A stretch of DNA of 42,821 bases, from the NCBI GenBank assembly GCA_038747915.1, contig JBCDJJ010000025.1:1-42821 (forward strand), given 5' to 3'. Origin of the DNA: JBCDAP01 sp038747915. Lineage in GTDB: Bacteria > Planctomycetota > Phycisphaerae > Phycisphaerales > UBA1924. Position 1 is the stretch's first letter, and every line of letters begins with the position of its first letter. The translations under genes and the position numbers were made by a program. Below the pieces are notes generated by a model. It saw only the letters and a program-made list of their open reading frames with translations, was not told the DNA's origin and ran no database searches. This document shows positions 32,129-41,242 of this stretch, in pieces.

Positions 32129-33799
32129 ATGGGATCAAGCACAACAACACGAAAAACTCGCAAAGAAAAGGCGCGGCGAAGATGCACCGTTGTCATCGGG
32201 ATCCTCGGCACCACGCTCGACGCAGGGAAGGGTCCGAAGCGTTGGGAGCGATGGAGGCCCACCGTCTCGCTCTGTCAGCACGATGACTTCGTGGTCGACC
32301 GTCTCGAGTTGCTGCACGCGAAACGATCGTCTCGGCTTGCTGAGACGATCGTGGAGGACATCGCAGCGGTCTCGCCCGAGACGAAGCCGGTTCAGCACAC
32401 CGTCGAGATGGAGGACCCGTGGGACTTCGAGGAGGTGTACGGCGTGCTTCACGAGTTCGCGACCTCGTACTCCTTCGACACCGATCGCGAGGACTACCTG
32501 GTCCACATCACAACGGGCACGCACGTCGCTCAGATTTGCAGCTTCCTGCTCACCGAGGCTCGGTACTTCCCGGCCCGTTTGATCCAGACCAGCCCGCCCC
32601 GCCGCGGGGCTGATGGCCCGGGCAACTTCACGATCATTGATCTGGATTTGTCGCGATACGACCGGCTCGCTGCTCGGTTCGAACGCGAGCACACCGATGC
32701 GATCGCGTCATTGAAAGGTGGCATCGAGACCAGGAACACAGCGTTCAACCGCTTGATCGAGCGGATCGAGCACGTCGCTGCCCGGACCACGGACCCGCTG
32801 CTCATCACAGGCCCCACGGGTGCGGGTAAATCACGGCTCGCTGGCCGCATCTACGAGCTGCGCAAGCATCGCCGCCTCGTCGCGGGCGAGCTTGTGGAAG
32901 TGAACTGTGCCACGCTGCGTGGCGATGCAGCGATGTCGGCGCTCTTTGGTCACAAGAAGGGGGCGTTCACAGGCGCCGCGTCGGATCGGTCGGGCCTGCT
33001 GCGATCTGCCGATGGTGGCATGCTGTTCCTCGATGAGATCGGGGAGCTCGGCCTGGATGAGCAGGCCATGCTGCTGCGGGCGATCGAGGAGAAGAAGTTT
33101 CTCCCTCTGGGTGCCGATGCCGAGGTCAGGAGTGACTTTCAACTGATCGCGGGCACAAACCGCGATCTCGCTGCCCGTGTGCGAAGCGGCGACTTCCGAG
33201 AAGACCTTCTGGCTCGAATCAACCTCTGGACCTTCGATCTACCCGCGCTGCGGGATCGTCCGGAAGACATCGAGCCGAACCTGGAGTATGAGCTGCACCG
33301 ATTCGCTCGCGAGCGCGGCCAGCTGATCCGATTCAGCAAGGAAGCGCGAAACAGTTTTCTCGACTTTGCCACAGGTCCGGGCGGTGTGTGGCCCGGCAAC
33401 TTCCGTGATCTTGGTGCTGCATTGACGCGCATGGCAACGCTGGCGCCCGGCGGACGGATCTCGACGGACCTCGTGCACGAGGAGATCACCCGGCTCACTC
33501 GAGCGTGGGGCGCGGCTGATCCCGATCCAGCGGACGCCGGGCTCGAAGATGTCCTCGGTGCCGAGCGTGTTGCGGAGATCGACTTGTTCGACCGCGTCCA
33601 GCTCACGGCTGTCGTTCGTGTGTGCCGCGCGTCGCGGTCGATGTCGGAAGCGGGCCGCACCCTCTTCGCAGCCTCGCGCGCTCGTCGCAGCTCGATTAAC
33701 GACTCAGACCGTGTCCGCAAGTACCTGGCGAAGTACGGGCTGACATGGGACGACATCGAGGCCGACGCACGTGATCCGACAGCTAGCGAGCGCCGGTGA
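32129..33799 (+). CDS. rtcR: RtcR, CARF-sensor sigma-54 activator of RNA repair
   Basis: 556 residues from the ATG at 32129; a TTG eight codons earlier is possible and neither start has a good Shine-Dalgarno. The N-terminal RtcR/CARF-type sensor begins TVVIGILGTTLDAG and continues through LVHITTGTHVAQICSFLLTEA. The AAA+ domain has Walker A GPTGAGKS (about residue 227), the sigma-54-contacting loop GAFTGA (about 277) and Walker B MLFLDEIGEL (about 297), then a C-terminal HTH-like region. Known RtcR proteins sense RNA ends with 2',3'-cyclic phosphate, such as cleaved tRNA fragments, and activate rtcBA. It faces the minus-strand island; its last 17 bases overlap the end of the RND gene. Confidence 0.93.
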   Translation: MGSSTTTRKTRKEKARRRCTVVIGILGTTLDAGKGPKRWERWRPTVSLCQHDDFVVDRLELLHAKRSSRLAETIVEDIAAVSPETKPVQHTVEMEDPWDFEEVYGVLHEFATSYSFDTDREDYLVHITTGTHVAQICSFLLTEARYFPARLIQTSPPRRGADGPGNFTIIDLDLSRYDRLAARFEREHTDAIASLKGGIETRNTAFNRLIERIEHVAARTTDPLLITGPTGAGKSRLAGRIYELRKHRRLVAGELVEVNCATLRGDAAMSALFGHKKGAFTGAASDRSGLLRSADGGMLFLDEIGELGLDEQAMLLRAIEEKKFLPLGADAEVRSDFQLIAGTNRDLAARVRSGDFREDLLARINLWTFDLPALRDRPEDIEPNLEYELHRFARERGQLIRFSKEARNSFLDFATGPGGVWPGNFRDLGAALTRMATLAPGGRISTDLVHEEITRLTRAWGAADPDPADAGLEDVLGAERVAEIDLFDRVQLTAVVRVCRASRSMSEAGRTLFAASRARRSSINDSDRVRKYLAKYGLTWDDIEADARDPTASERR

Positions 33800-36700
33800 T
33801 TCGCCGGACCAAGCAGTACAGCGCGGGAATGAACACAACGCCGATCCCGGTGGCGAGCGCCATGCCGCCGAAGACCGCCGTGCCGATCGACTGACGCCCG
33901 TTCGCGCCGGCGCCCGAGGCGATCAGCAGCGGGGCGGTGCCGAGCACGAACGACAGCGCAGTCATGAGGATCGGGCGGAATCGCAGGCGGGCGGCCTCGA
34001 CGGTGGAATCGAAGATGTTCTTCCCGCCGCGGCGAAGTTCTTCGGCGAACTCAACGATCAGGATCGCGTTCTTGCACACGAGTGCGACCAGCAGCACAAG
34101 CCCGATCTGTGTGTAGACGTTGTTATCCATGCTGCGGAGCACGGTTGCCGCCATAGCGCCGAGGATCCCGATCGGGATCGTCGCCATGATCGTGACAGGC
34201 AACACCCAGCTCTCGTACTGAGCCGCGAGGAAGAGGTACACGAACAGGATCGACAGCGCAAAGACAATCGGCGCGACGTTCCCCGCTCGCTTCTGCTGGA
34301 GCGCCGTGCCGGTCCACTCGTAGCCGAAGCCCGACGGCAGTGTGGCGCCGGCGAGCGACTCCATCCGATTCAGCGCCTGTCCCGTGCTCACGCCCGGTCC
34401 GGCTTCTCCGGAGATCGAGGCCGAGGTGTACAGGTTGTACCGATAGACCGTCGCCGGGCCGACGACCTCGTCGACAGACGCGACCGCGGACAGCGGCAGC
34501 GTGTCGCCCTGCGCATCGCGCAGCTCGAGCAACAAGATGTCGTCGAGATCCTGCCGGAACTCGGGCTCGCTCTGCATGCGAACCTGATAGATCCGGCCGA
34601 ACGCGTTGAAGTCGTTGACGTAGGCCGAGCCGAGGTTGCCGCCGAGCGTGTCGAAGATCGTGTCGAGCGGCACGCCCAGCCGTTGGGCCTTCACTCGGTC
34701 CACATCGAGGAAGAGCTGCGGCGTGCGCGCGCTGAACGCGGTGAACGGGTTCACGATGTCACCGGATGCCGCCGACCTTGCGACGACGTCTCCGGTGACA
34801 TCTTCGAGCACATCGAGGCCGATTGCGGCACGGTCCTGGATCTGGATCTCGAACCCGCCGGAACTCCCGAGCCCCTGGATCGACGGCGGGCGGAACGGGA
34901 AAATGATCGCCTCGGGGATGTCGGCGAGCCGCTGCGAGAGACCGCCGATGATTGCTTCGATCTGCGTGTCGCTCGTTGTGCGGTCTCCCCATTGATCGAG
35001 AATCACGACGCACGTCCCGCTGTTCGACTCCGCAGCGCTCGTGAGCAGCGAGAACCCGCCAATGGAAACCACACCCGCGACGCCGGGTGTGTTGGTGATC
35101 TGCTCCTCGACCTTGCGAAGCACCGCATCGGTGCGCGCCACCTTGGCCGCGGGCGGAAGCGAGATATTGACGAAGAAGTACTTCTGGTCCTCGAGTGGAA
35201 TAAAGGCCGTCGGCGTCGCACGGAGCAGCCCGACCACCCCCAAGAGCATCCCAGCGAACGCCACAAGGGTGATCACTGATAGCCGCAGCGACCGGCCGAC
35301 GGTCCAAACGTACGCACTCGTCCCCACATCGAGCAGCGCATTGAACGCGCGGAACAAGACGAACGGCTTGCTGACCCGCTTGCGGAGCAGGATGCCGCAC
35401 AGCGCGGGGCTGAGCGTCAACGCGTTGATGCTCGAGAGCACCGTGGCGACCGAGAGCGTCACGCCGAACTGGCGGTAGAGCTGCCCCGTGATGCCGGGCA
35501 GCACCGCCGTCGGCACGAACACCGCGAGCAGGACGAGCGTCGTCGCGATCACCGGACCGGTGATCTCGCCCATCGACTTCCGGGCCGCGTCCTTCGCGCT
35601 TAGGCCCTCCTGCTCGATGATCCGCGATGTGTTCTCGACCACCACGATCGCATCGTCAACCACGATCCCGATCGCCAGCACCAGCCCGAGCAGTGTCAGC
35701 ATGTTCAGCCCGTACCCGAGCGCAAGAAGCACTGCGAGCGTGCCGACAACAGAGACCGGGATCGCGATCCCGGGGATCAGCGTCGCGCGGAAATCCTGCA
35801 GGAACACGTACACGGTCAGAAACACGAGCAGCGACGCGATGATCAGCGTGATCACCACCTCGCGGAGCGATGCGGTCACGAAGTCCGTGAAGTCGTAGAA
35901 CACCGGGGCGACGAAGCCCTCCGGGTACGCCGTCGACAGCTCGTCGAGCGCGGCGCGCACGCCTTGCGAGACCTCGAGCGCGTTCGAACCGGGCAACTGG
36001 TAGATCCCGATCACCACCGCGTCCATCCCGTTGAACCGGCCGAACGAGTCGTACGACTGCGAGCCGAGCTCGAGCCGGGCGATGTCGCGGAGACGAACGG
36101 TCCGCTGATCCTCGCCGATCTTGACAATGATGTTCTCGAACTGCTCGGGTGTCTGCAGCCGCCCGAGCGTGGTGAGGGTGAACTGAAACCCCGATTCGTC
36201 GGACGTGGGTTCCTGCCCGATCTTGCCCGCTGCGACTTGCACGTTCTGCGAACGCACCGCCTGCATCACCTCGGTCGTGGTGAGGTCGCGTGCCGCGAGC
36301 TGCTGCGGATCGAGCCACACACGCATGGAGTAATCGCGCGCGCCGAACACGCGCACCGAGCCCACGCCCGGCACACGGGCCAGCCGGTCGACCATGAAGA
36401 TCCGCGCGTAGTTACTGAGATAGAGCTGGTCGTACCGCCCATCCGGCGAGTGCGGTGCGATCACCATGAGCAGGCTGGGCGATTGCTTGGATGTCGAGAC
36501 CCCCTGCGCGCGCACCTCTTCCGGGAGCCGCGGCTCCGCCACCGACAGGCGGTTCTGCACGCGGACAGCCGCCATATCCACATCGGTTCCGAGCTCGAAC
36601 GTCACAGTGAGCGAGTAGGAGCCATCGTCCGAGCTGATCGACGACATGTACAGCATGCCCTCGACGCCGTTCACCTCCTGCTCGAGCGGCGCCGCGACCG

Positions 36701-36881
36701 TCTCGGCCACTGTCTTCGCATCCGCTCCGGGGTACGATGCGCTCACCTGCACCGTTGGCGGAGTCACTTCCGGGAATTGCTCGACCGCGAGCTGCGTCGT
36801 CGACAACGCACCCGCGAGCACCATCACGATGGCCACCACGCCCGCGAAGACCGGGCGGTTGATGAAGAAGCGTGAGATCAC
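33783..36881 (-). CDS. RND-family multidrug efflux transporter (AcrB-like)
   Basis: 1032 residues, the usual HAE1-RND length. Start MISRFFINRPVFAGVVAIVM is typical. TM4 carries GIVVDDAIVVVEN with the two proton-relay aspartates, and twelve membrane helices and two large periplasmic loops are evident. It would form the inner-membrane trimer of a proton-driven tripartite pump. The ATG overlaps the adaptor stop by four bases, so the two are co-translated. No outer-membrane TolC-type channel is adjacent. Substrate is unknown. Its 3' end runs 17 bases into the 3' end of rtcR on the other strand, which would give overlapping transcripts. Confidence 0.93.
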   Translation of the reverse strand: MISRFFINRPVFAGVVAIVMVLAGALSTTQLAVEQFPEVTPPTVQVSASYPGADAKTVAETVAAPLEQEVNGVEGMLYMSSISSDDGSYSLTVTFELGTDVDMAAVRVQNRLSVAEPRLPEEVRAQGVSTSKQSPSLLMVIAPHSPDGRYDQLYLSNYARIFMVDRLARVPGVGSVRVFGARDYSMRVWLDPQQLAARDLTTTEVMQAVRSQNVQVAAGKIGQEPTSDESGFQFTLTTLGRLQTPEQFENIIVKIGEDQRTVRLRDIARLELGSQSYDSFGRFNGMDAVVIGIYQLPGSNALEVSQGVRAALDELSTAYPEGFVAPVFYDFTDFVTASLREVVITLIIASLLVFLTVYVFLQDFRATLIPGIAIPVSVVGTLAVLLALGYGLNMLTLLGLVLAIGIVVDDAIVVVENTSRIIEQEGLSAKDAARKSMGEITGPVIATTLVLLAVFVPTAVLPGITGQLYRQFGVTLSVATVLSSINALTLSPALCGILLRKRVSKPFVLFRAFNALLDVGTSAYVWTVGRSLRLSVITLVAFAGMLLGVVGLLRATPTAFIPLEDQKYFFVNISLPPAAKVARTDAVLRKVEEQITNTPGVAGVVSIGGFSLLTSAAESNSGTCVVILDQWGDRTTSDTQIEAIIGGLSQRLADIPEAIIFPFRPPSIQGLGSSGGFEIQIQDRAAIGLDVLEDVTGDVVARSAASGDIVNPFTAFSARTPQLFLDVDRVKAQRLGVPLDTIFDTLGGNLGSAYVNDFNAFGRIYQVRMQSEPEFRQDLDDILLLELRDAQGDTLPLSAVASVDEVVGPATVYRYNLYTSASISGEAGPGVSTGQALNRMESLAGATLPSGFGYEWTGTALQQKRAGNVAPIVFALSILFVYLFLAAQYESWVLPVTIMATIPIGILGAMAATVLRSMDNNVYTQIGLVLLVALVCKNAILIVEFAEELRRGGKNIFDSTVEAARLRFRPILMTALSFVLGTAPLLIASGAGANGRQSIGTAVFGGMALATGIGVVFIPALYCLVRRITGAR

Positions 36882-38056
36882 GGCTGGGCCCCCGCCGTCC
36901 CGTCGCCTTCGGCGCCGAATGCACGGGGTGAGACCGGCGCTCCCGGGCGCGCCCGCTGAAGGCCGCGAACGATGTACCGCTCACTTCCCTCGAGCCCGCT
37001 CAGCGCCACGATCATCCCATCGTCCTGTCGTTCGCCGAGCTCGATGGGCCGACGCGACACGATGTTCTGCTCATCGATCACCAGCACGAACTTGCCCTCG
37101 AGGCCGGTGCTCACGGCTTCCTCGAAGATGACGACTGCGTTCTCGCGGGTCTCCCACGGTACGCGGATGCGCGCGAAGAGCCCCGGATACAGCCGGCCAT
37201 CGGTATTCGGCAGCACCGCGCGCACCGTCAGCGTGCCGGTCGATGCATCAACACGGTTGTCGGCGAAATCGACCCGCCCGCGGTGCGGGAACCCCTCGTC
37301 GTTCGCCAGCGCGACCTCGACGGGCGGAAACCCGGCTTCCTCGGGCGTGTCCTGCCCAACATCGAGATACCGGAGCACGATCGATTCGCTCACATCGAAC
37401 GACAGGTGGAGCGGGTCGAGCACATCCACGCGAGCCAGCAGCGTGGGCCCGTCGCGCCCCACGAGGTTCCCGACATCCACATAGTTCTGGTCGATACGCC
37501 CGCTGATCGGCGAACGCACCTCCGTGTACGACAGATCGAGCTCGGCGGCGCGGATCGACTCCTGAGCGTTCAGCACATCGGCCTGGGCCTGCTCGAGCTC
37601 CGCCCTGCGTTCGAGCAGCTCGATCTCGTTCGCAGCACCGGCATCGAAGGCCTGCTGTGTGCGCGCCAGCTCCGCTTCAGCGAGACTCTCGCTCGCTTCG
37701 GCACGAGCGAGCGCCGCTTGTGCCTGCCCGACCGCCACCTCGTACGTGGTCTTCTCGATCGTGAACAGCACCGCGCCGGCTTCGACCTCGGTGCTTTCCT
37801 CGAAGTGCATCTCCTCGAGGAATCCCTCGACACGAGCACGGATCTCCGCGGTCGCCATCGACTCGAAGGTGCCGGTGTAGTTGAAATACTCCGTGACGGT
37901 TCGAGACTCCGGCGTCGCGACCTCAACCGTCGGCGGTGGTGGGGGCGGGGGGGGGTCCTCGGTCCCACACCCCGAGACCACAAACGCGCCGATCACACAG
38001 AGTGGGAGCATGAATAGAGCGACTCGACGGCGCTCGGAGCGCGGACCTGGGTGCAT
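36878..38056 (-). CDS. RND periplasmic adaptor lipoprotein (AcrA/MexA-like)
   Basis: 392 residues. The N-terminal signal ends in a lipobox-like VVSGC at about residues 26-30, followed by a run of eight prolines; so a lipid-anchored membrane-fusion protein. The expected parts follow: beta-barrel/lipoyl strands (RARVEGFLEEMHFEESTEVEAGAVLFTIE), a coiled-coil hairpin (about 90-150, AQAALARAEASESLAEAELARTQ), the matching second lipoyl half (VRSPISGRIDQNYVDVGNLV) and a C-terminal beta-barrel. It bridges the RND protein to an outer-membrane channel. The ATG at 38056 is preceded by GGGA. Confidence 0.9.
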   Translation of the reverse strand: MHPGPRSERRRVALFMLPLCVIGAFVVSGCGTEDPPPPPPPPTVEVATPESRTVTEYFNYTGTFESMATAEIRARVEGFLEEMHFEESTEVEAGAVLFTIEKTTYEVAVGQAQAALARAEASESLAEAELARTQQAFDAGAANEIELLERRAELEQAQADVLNAQESIRAAELDLSYTEVRSPISGRIDQNYVDVGNLVGRDGPTLLARVDVLDPLHLSFDVSESIVLRYLDVGQDTPEEAGFPPVEVALANDEGFPHRGRVDFADNRVDASTGTLTVRAVLPNTDGRLYPGLFARIRVPWETRENAVVIFEEAVSTGLEGKFVLVIDEQNIVSRRPIELGERQDDGMIVALSGLEGSERYIVRGLQRARPGAPVSPRAFGAEGDGTAGAQP

Positions 38057-38320
38057 GATGCTGTTCCCTCGTGGCAGAGACGCGGAATCACGGGCAGCAG
38101 GCGGAGCACATCACCTGCACGGGCGATGGTAACACTCCGCCACGTGTCCGGTGGGTGAAGGATCTATCCACTCGGATTGCATGTCGACGAGTGATCACGG
38201 ATGCGGACAGGCGCGATAGACACGCCCGTTCAGTTGACTAGAACGTGTGACCTTTCTCTAGACAACGCCGTCGGCTGGAACCTCGCGGCTTCGGGCTCAC
38301 GCCGTGCTCCTGGGACTTCT

Positions 38321-39229
38321 ATGAATGCACGACCGATGCTCGACACGCCACCCCACACCCCCAACACCACATGGCGACTCGGCACGATCGGGTTCGCCTA
38401 TCCCGACTGGGCGGCCTCCTTCTACCCGCCAGGTGTGAGCGGGGCCGACCGGCTCTCGCACTACGCGCACCACTTCAACGCGGTCGAGGTCGACGCCACG
38501 TTTCACGCGATCCCCGCGCCAAAGATCGTTAGGCGGTGGGGCGAGGCTGTACCCGACGGATTCACCTTCTATCTGAAGACGCCACGAGAGATCACGCACG
38601 GCGCGGATGCCGGCCATCTTGTGCGCTCATCGTCGCACCAGCACATGCACCACTTTCTCACCGTGGGCGCCGAGCTCGGCGACAAGCTCTCGGTGGTCCT
38701 GCTCCAGTTCCCCGCGAGCTTTACAGCCGATCGGCATGACGAACTCGCCGAGTTCCTCAGCGAACGTCCCGGCGGCCACCGGTACGCGGTCGAACTCCGC
38801 CACGACTCGTGGTGGGTGCCCCCGACCGCCGAGCTATTCCGCCACCTCGGCGTGTGCTGGGTCGCGACCGACGAGGTGCGGAAACACGAGGCCAACGCAC
38901 CCCCTGGGCGGTACAAGCCCCGACCGATCGTGCCAACGACTGATCACCTCTACATCCGATGGATCGGGTGGCACGAGCAGTTCCCCGATCTTGCACGCGA
39001 GTATCTCGATCCGACCAAACGACTCGCGTGGTGGAGTGCCCGCCTCGAAACGGTTCTCTCGAAACGACCAGAACTCACAAGCGTGCACGGTTTCTTCGGC
39101 AACGGCTACACCGGCCACGCCCCTGCGACCTGCCGCCGCTTTGTGAGCGCATCAGGCATCGACCTTGGTGGCATCGACGACGGCGGCCAGGCGCCTCCAT
39201 CCCTCTTTGCCACACCCCCGCTTCCCTAA
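38321..39229 (+). CDS. DUF72-family TIM-barrel protein
   Basis: 302 residues from the ATG at 38321; an earlier frame reads poorly. The DUF72 pattern is recognisable: LGTIGFAYPDW near the start, SHYAHHFNAVEVDATFH, GFTFYLKTPREITH, VVLLQFPASF, YAVELRHDSW and YIRWIG. DUF72 proteins form a TIM barrel and have been suggested to be nucleases or metal-dependent hydrolases, but the activity is unproved. It is divergent from the efflux adaptor, with about 260 bases between that show no clear motif, and is followed closely by a papain-like gene. Confidence 0.85.
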   Translation: MNARPMLDTPPHTPNTTWRLGTIGFAYPDWAASFYPPGVSGADRLSHYAHHFNAVEVDATFHAIPAPKIVRRWGEAVPDGFTFYLKTPREITHGADAGHLVRSSSHQHMHHFLTVGAELGDKLSVVLLQFPASFTADRHDELAEFLSERPGGHRYAVELRHDSWWVPPTAELFRHLGVCWVATDEVRKHEANAPPGRYKPRPIVPTTDHLYIRWIGWHEQFPDLAREYLDPTKRLAWWSARLETVLSKRPELTSVHGFFGNGYTGHAPATCRRFVSASGIDLGGIDDGGQAPPSLFATPPLP

Positions 39230-39283
39230 GAGTTGAGCCCTCTCACCCAAAGCGTCAGTATTCCAGCGATGTTGCCGAGGAGC

Positions 39284-39775
39284 ATGCTCAAGCGGTGGAC
39301 GATTCGGTGCTCAGCACCCGAGAGATCAGTACCGTGGGTGCACAACGACGGCGGCCGTGCCGCAGCGGGTTTCAAGGGCACGACCGGCGACTGCGCGTGC
39401 CGCGCGATCGCCATTGCGACCGAGATGCCGTACCGCAACGTCTACGACATGCTGATCGAGTGGGGCCGGCACGAGCGGCTGACGACGCGGCATCCAACGC
39501 GATCGCATCCGAGGACGGGTGTCTCGCGGCCCACGCTGCGGAAGTTCATGAGCCACCTCGGTTGGGTGTGGCATCCGACCATGGGGATCGGCACCGGGTG
39601 CCGCGTACACCTCCGGCCCGACGAGTTGCCGCGTGGCAGGCTCGTGGTCTCGGTCACGAAGCACATCACCGCGGTCATCAACGGCGTCGTGCACGACACG
39701 CACGATCCGAGCCGCCGCGGCACCCGGTGTGTGTACGGCTACTGGAATTCGCCCCTCACGCAGCCAGTACGCTGA
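39284..39775 (+). CDS. Small papain-like (cysteine-histidine) protein, unknown role
   Basis: About 163 residues; the start is uncertain (ATG at 39284 has AGGAG almost adjacent; a GTG near the conserved HNDGGRA is possible). Conserved blocks are HNDGGRAAAGFKGTTGDCACRAIAIAT, VYDMLIEWGR, a middle with GVSRPTLRKFMSHLGW and VWHPTMGIGTGC, and KHITAVINGVVHDTHDPSRRGTRCVYGYW. The Cys near the start, His in KHITA and Asp in HDTHD resemble a papain-type triad, so a cysteine peptidase or related hydrolase is plausible (inference). Similar small proteins occur in phages and bacteria. No signal peptide. It lies just before the AT-rich palindrome. Confidence 0.6.
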   Translation: MLKRWTIRCSAPERSVPWVHNDGGRAAAGFKGTTGDCACRAIAIATEMPYRNVYDMLIEWGRHERLTTRHPTRSHPRTGVSRPTLRKFMSHLGWVWHPTMGIGTGCRVHLRPDELPRGRLVVSVTKHITAVINGVVHDTHDPSRRGTRCVYGYWNSPLTQPVR

Positions 39776-39778
39776 TTT

Positions 39779-39800
39779 TATTGATAATTAATTATCAATA
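39779..39800. promoter_or_regulatory. Fur/Zur-type palindrome ahead of the COG0523 gene
   Basis: A 22-base perfect palindrome whose core TGATAAT-TA-ATTATCA is close to the classic Fur-family box TGATAATnATTATCA. It is strikingly AT-rich in GC-rich DNA. It sits about 75-95 bases before the COG0523 GTPase start, a gene class often repressed by Zur under zinc sufficiency. A Zur-type operator is therefore the best guess; Fur or Mur cannot be excluded. Confidence 0.65.
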
Positions 39801-39874
39801 GTGTAGAGTCTGGTGACTCTGGCTCATCGATGTCCGGTGCGCACCCATACCTGCATCAAACGGGGGAGACACCC

Positions 39875-41113
39875 TTGATCAACGCCATCTCCAAGCTCAT
39901 CGGGAAGCGTGAGCGGCTCCCCGTCACCGTCCTGTCCGGTTTCCTCGGCTCGGGCAAGACCACGCTCCTCAACCATGTGCTGCGCAACCGCACCGGCCTC
40001 CGTGTTGCGGTCATCGTCAACGACATGAGCGAGATCAACATCGATGCCGACCTCGTCCGCCAGGGCGATGCGAGCCTCGATCGGGTCGAGGAAGAACTCG
40101 TCGAGATGTCCAACGGTTGTATCTGCTGCACGCTGCGGGACGATCTGCTCAAGGCCGTCTCGCGCCTGGCGAGGGAGGGCAAGTTCGACTACCTGCTCAT
40201 CGAGTCGACGGGCATCTCAGAGCCGCTGCCCGTTGCGCAGACGTTCACGTTCGAGGATGAGGGCGGTCGTTCGCTCTCGAACCTGTCACGGCTCGACACC
40301 ATGGTCACCGTCGTCGACGCGTCTAACTTCCGATCCGAATTCCAGAGCCGCGACGACCTGACGGACCGGGAGATGGGGCTCTCCGACGAGGATGAGCGGT
40401 CGATCGCGGACCTGCTGACCGATCAGGTCGAGTTCGCTGATGTCATCCTCGTCAACAAGTGTGATCTTGTCGACGAGTCCGAGCTCCGTCACGTCGAAGG
40501 AATGATCCGCACGCTCAACGCCGATGCGAAGGTCATCCGCACGACCAACGCCGAGGTCGATCTGCGCGACATCATCGGGACCGAGCGGTTCGACATGGAG
40601 CGATCGATGGCTTCTCCCCAGTGGATCAAGGAGCTGAACAACGAACACACGCCGGAGACCGAGGAGTACGGCATCTCGAGCTTCGTCTATCGCGCTCGCC
40701 GCCCGTTTCATCCGAACCGGCTCCACGAGATGATCATGAGCGGCGCGCTCAAGACCACGCGTTCGAAGGGGTTCTGCTGGCTCGCCACCAAGCACAACTT
40801 CGTTGCGATGTGGTCACAGGCCGGCGGTTCCTTCCGCATCGAGCCCGCGGGTCGGTGGTGGGCCGCGGCGCCCCCCGAGCGGTGGCCGGACGACCCCGAG
40901 TCCCGCGGGTGGATCGAGGCGAGGTGGGCAGAGCCGTTCGGTGACCGCCGCCAAGAAGTGGTGATGATCGGCGTCAAGCTCGACGAGGCCGCGACGCGAT
41001 CCCTGCTCGACACCTGTCTGTTGAACGACGATGAGCTCGAGATGGGGCCGGCGGTGTGGAGCTCGTGGCCAGACCCGTTCCCCGAGTGGGCCTTCGCTGG
41101 TGCTGACCAGTAA
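39875..41113 (+). CDS. COG0523 GTPase, putative zinc metallochaperone
   Basis: 412 residues from a TTG at 39875, favoured because GGGGGAG lies seven bases upstream; an ATG at 39830 has no such site. The G3E GTPase domain shows Walker A GFLGSGKTTLL, the switch region NDMSEINIDADL, Walker B-side ESTGISEP and NKCD specificity. The metal-binding GCICC motif is in MSNGCICCTLRDDLL. The C-terminal CobW domain (FVYRARRPFHPNRLHEMI) follows. COG0523 proteins move metals, often zinc, and are commonly induced when zinc is scarce. The Fur/Zur-type palindrome upstream supports that. A hairpin with TCTGCCCC/GGGGCCAGA at about 41144-41163 may end the transcript. Confidence 0.88.
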   Translation: MINAISKLIGKRERLPVTVLSGFLGSGKTTLLNHVLRNRTGLRVAVIVNDMSEINIDADLVRQGDASLDRVEEELVEMSNGCICCTLRDDLLKAVSRLAREGKFDYLLIESTGISEPLPVAQTFTFEDEGGRSLSNLSRLDTMVTVVDASNFRSEFQSRDDLTDREMGLSDEDERSIADLLTDQVEFADVILVNKCDLVDESELRHVEGMIRTLNADAKVIRTTNAEVDLRDIIGTERFDMERSMASPQWIKELNNEHTPETEEYGISSFVYRARRPFHPNRLHEMIMSGALKTTRSKGFCWLATKHNFVAMWSQAGGSFRIEPAGRWWAAAPPERWPDDPESRGWIEARWAEPFGDRRQEVVMIGVKLDEAATRSLLDTCLLNDDELEMGPAVWSSWPDPFPEWAFAGADQ

Positions 41114-41242
41114 CGCCCACAGGCCGAGGCACTAAAACGGCATCTGCCCCCGCACGGGGCCAGATCACCAGCAAATGCCAGACGGAAGTAGCGGGCTGCG
41201 TTGCGTGGTCCGCAAGACGCCCTGAAATGTCCGATGCGTCGG

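Noticed and set aside
33771..35279. Long plus-strand open frame of about 500 codons opposite the RND gene.
   Set aside because: It is antisense to a clear AcrB-family gene and has the Arg/Asp/His-rich composition typical of shadow frames in GC-rich DNA.
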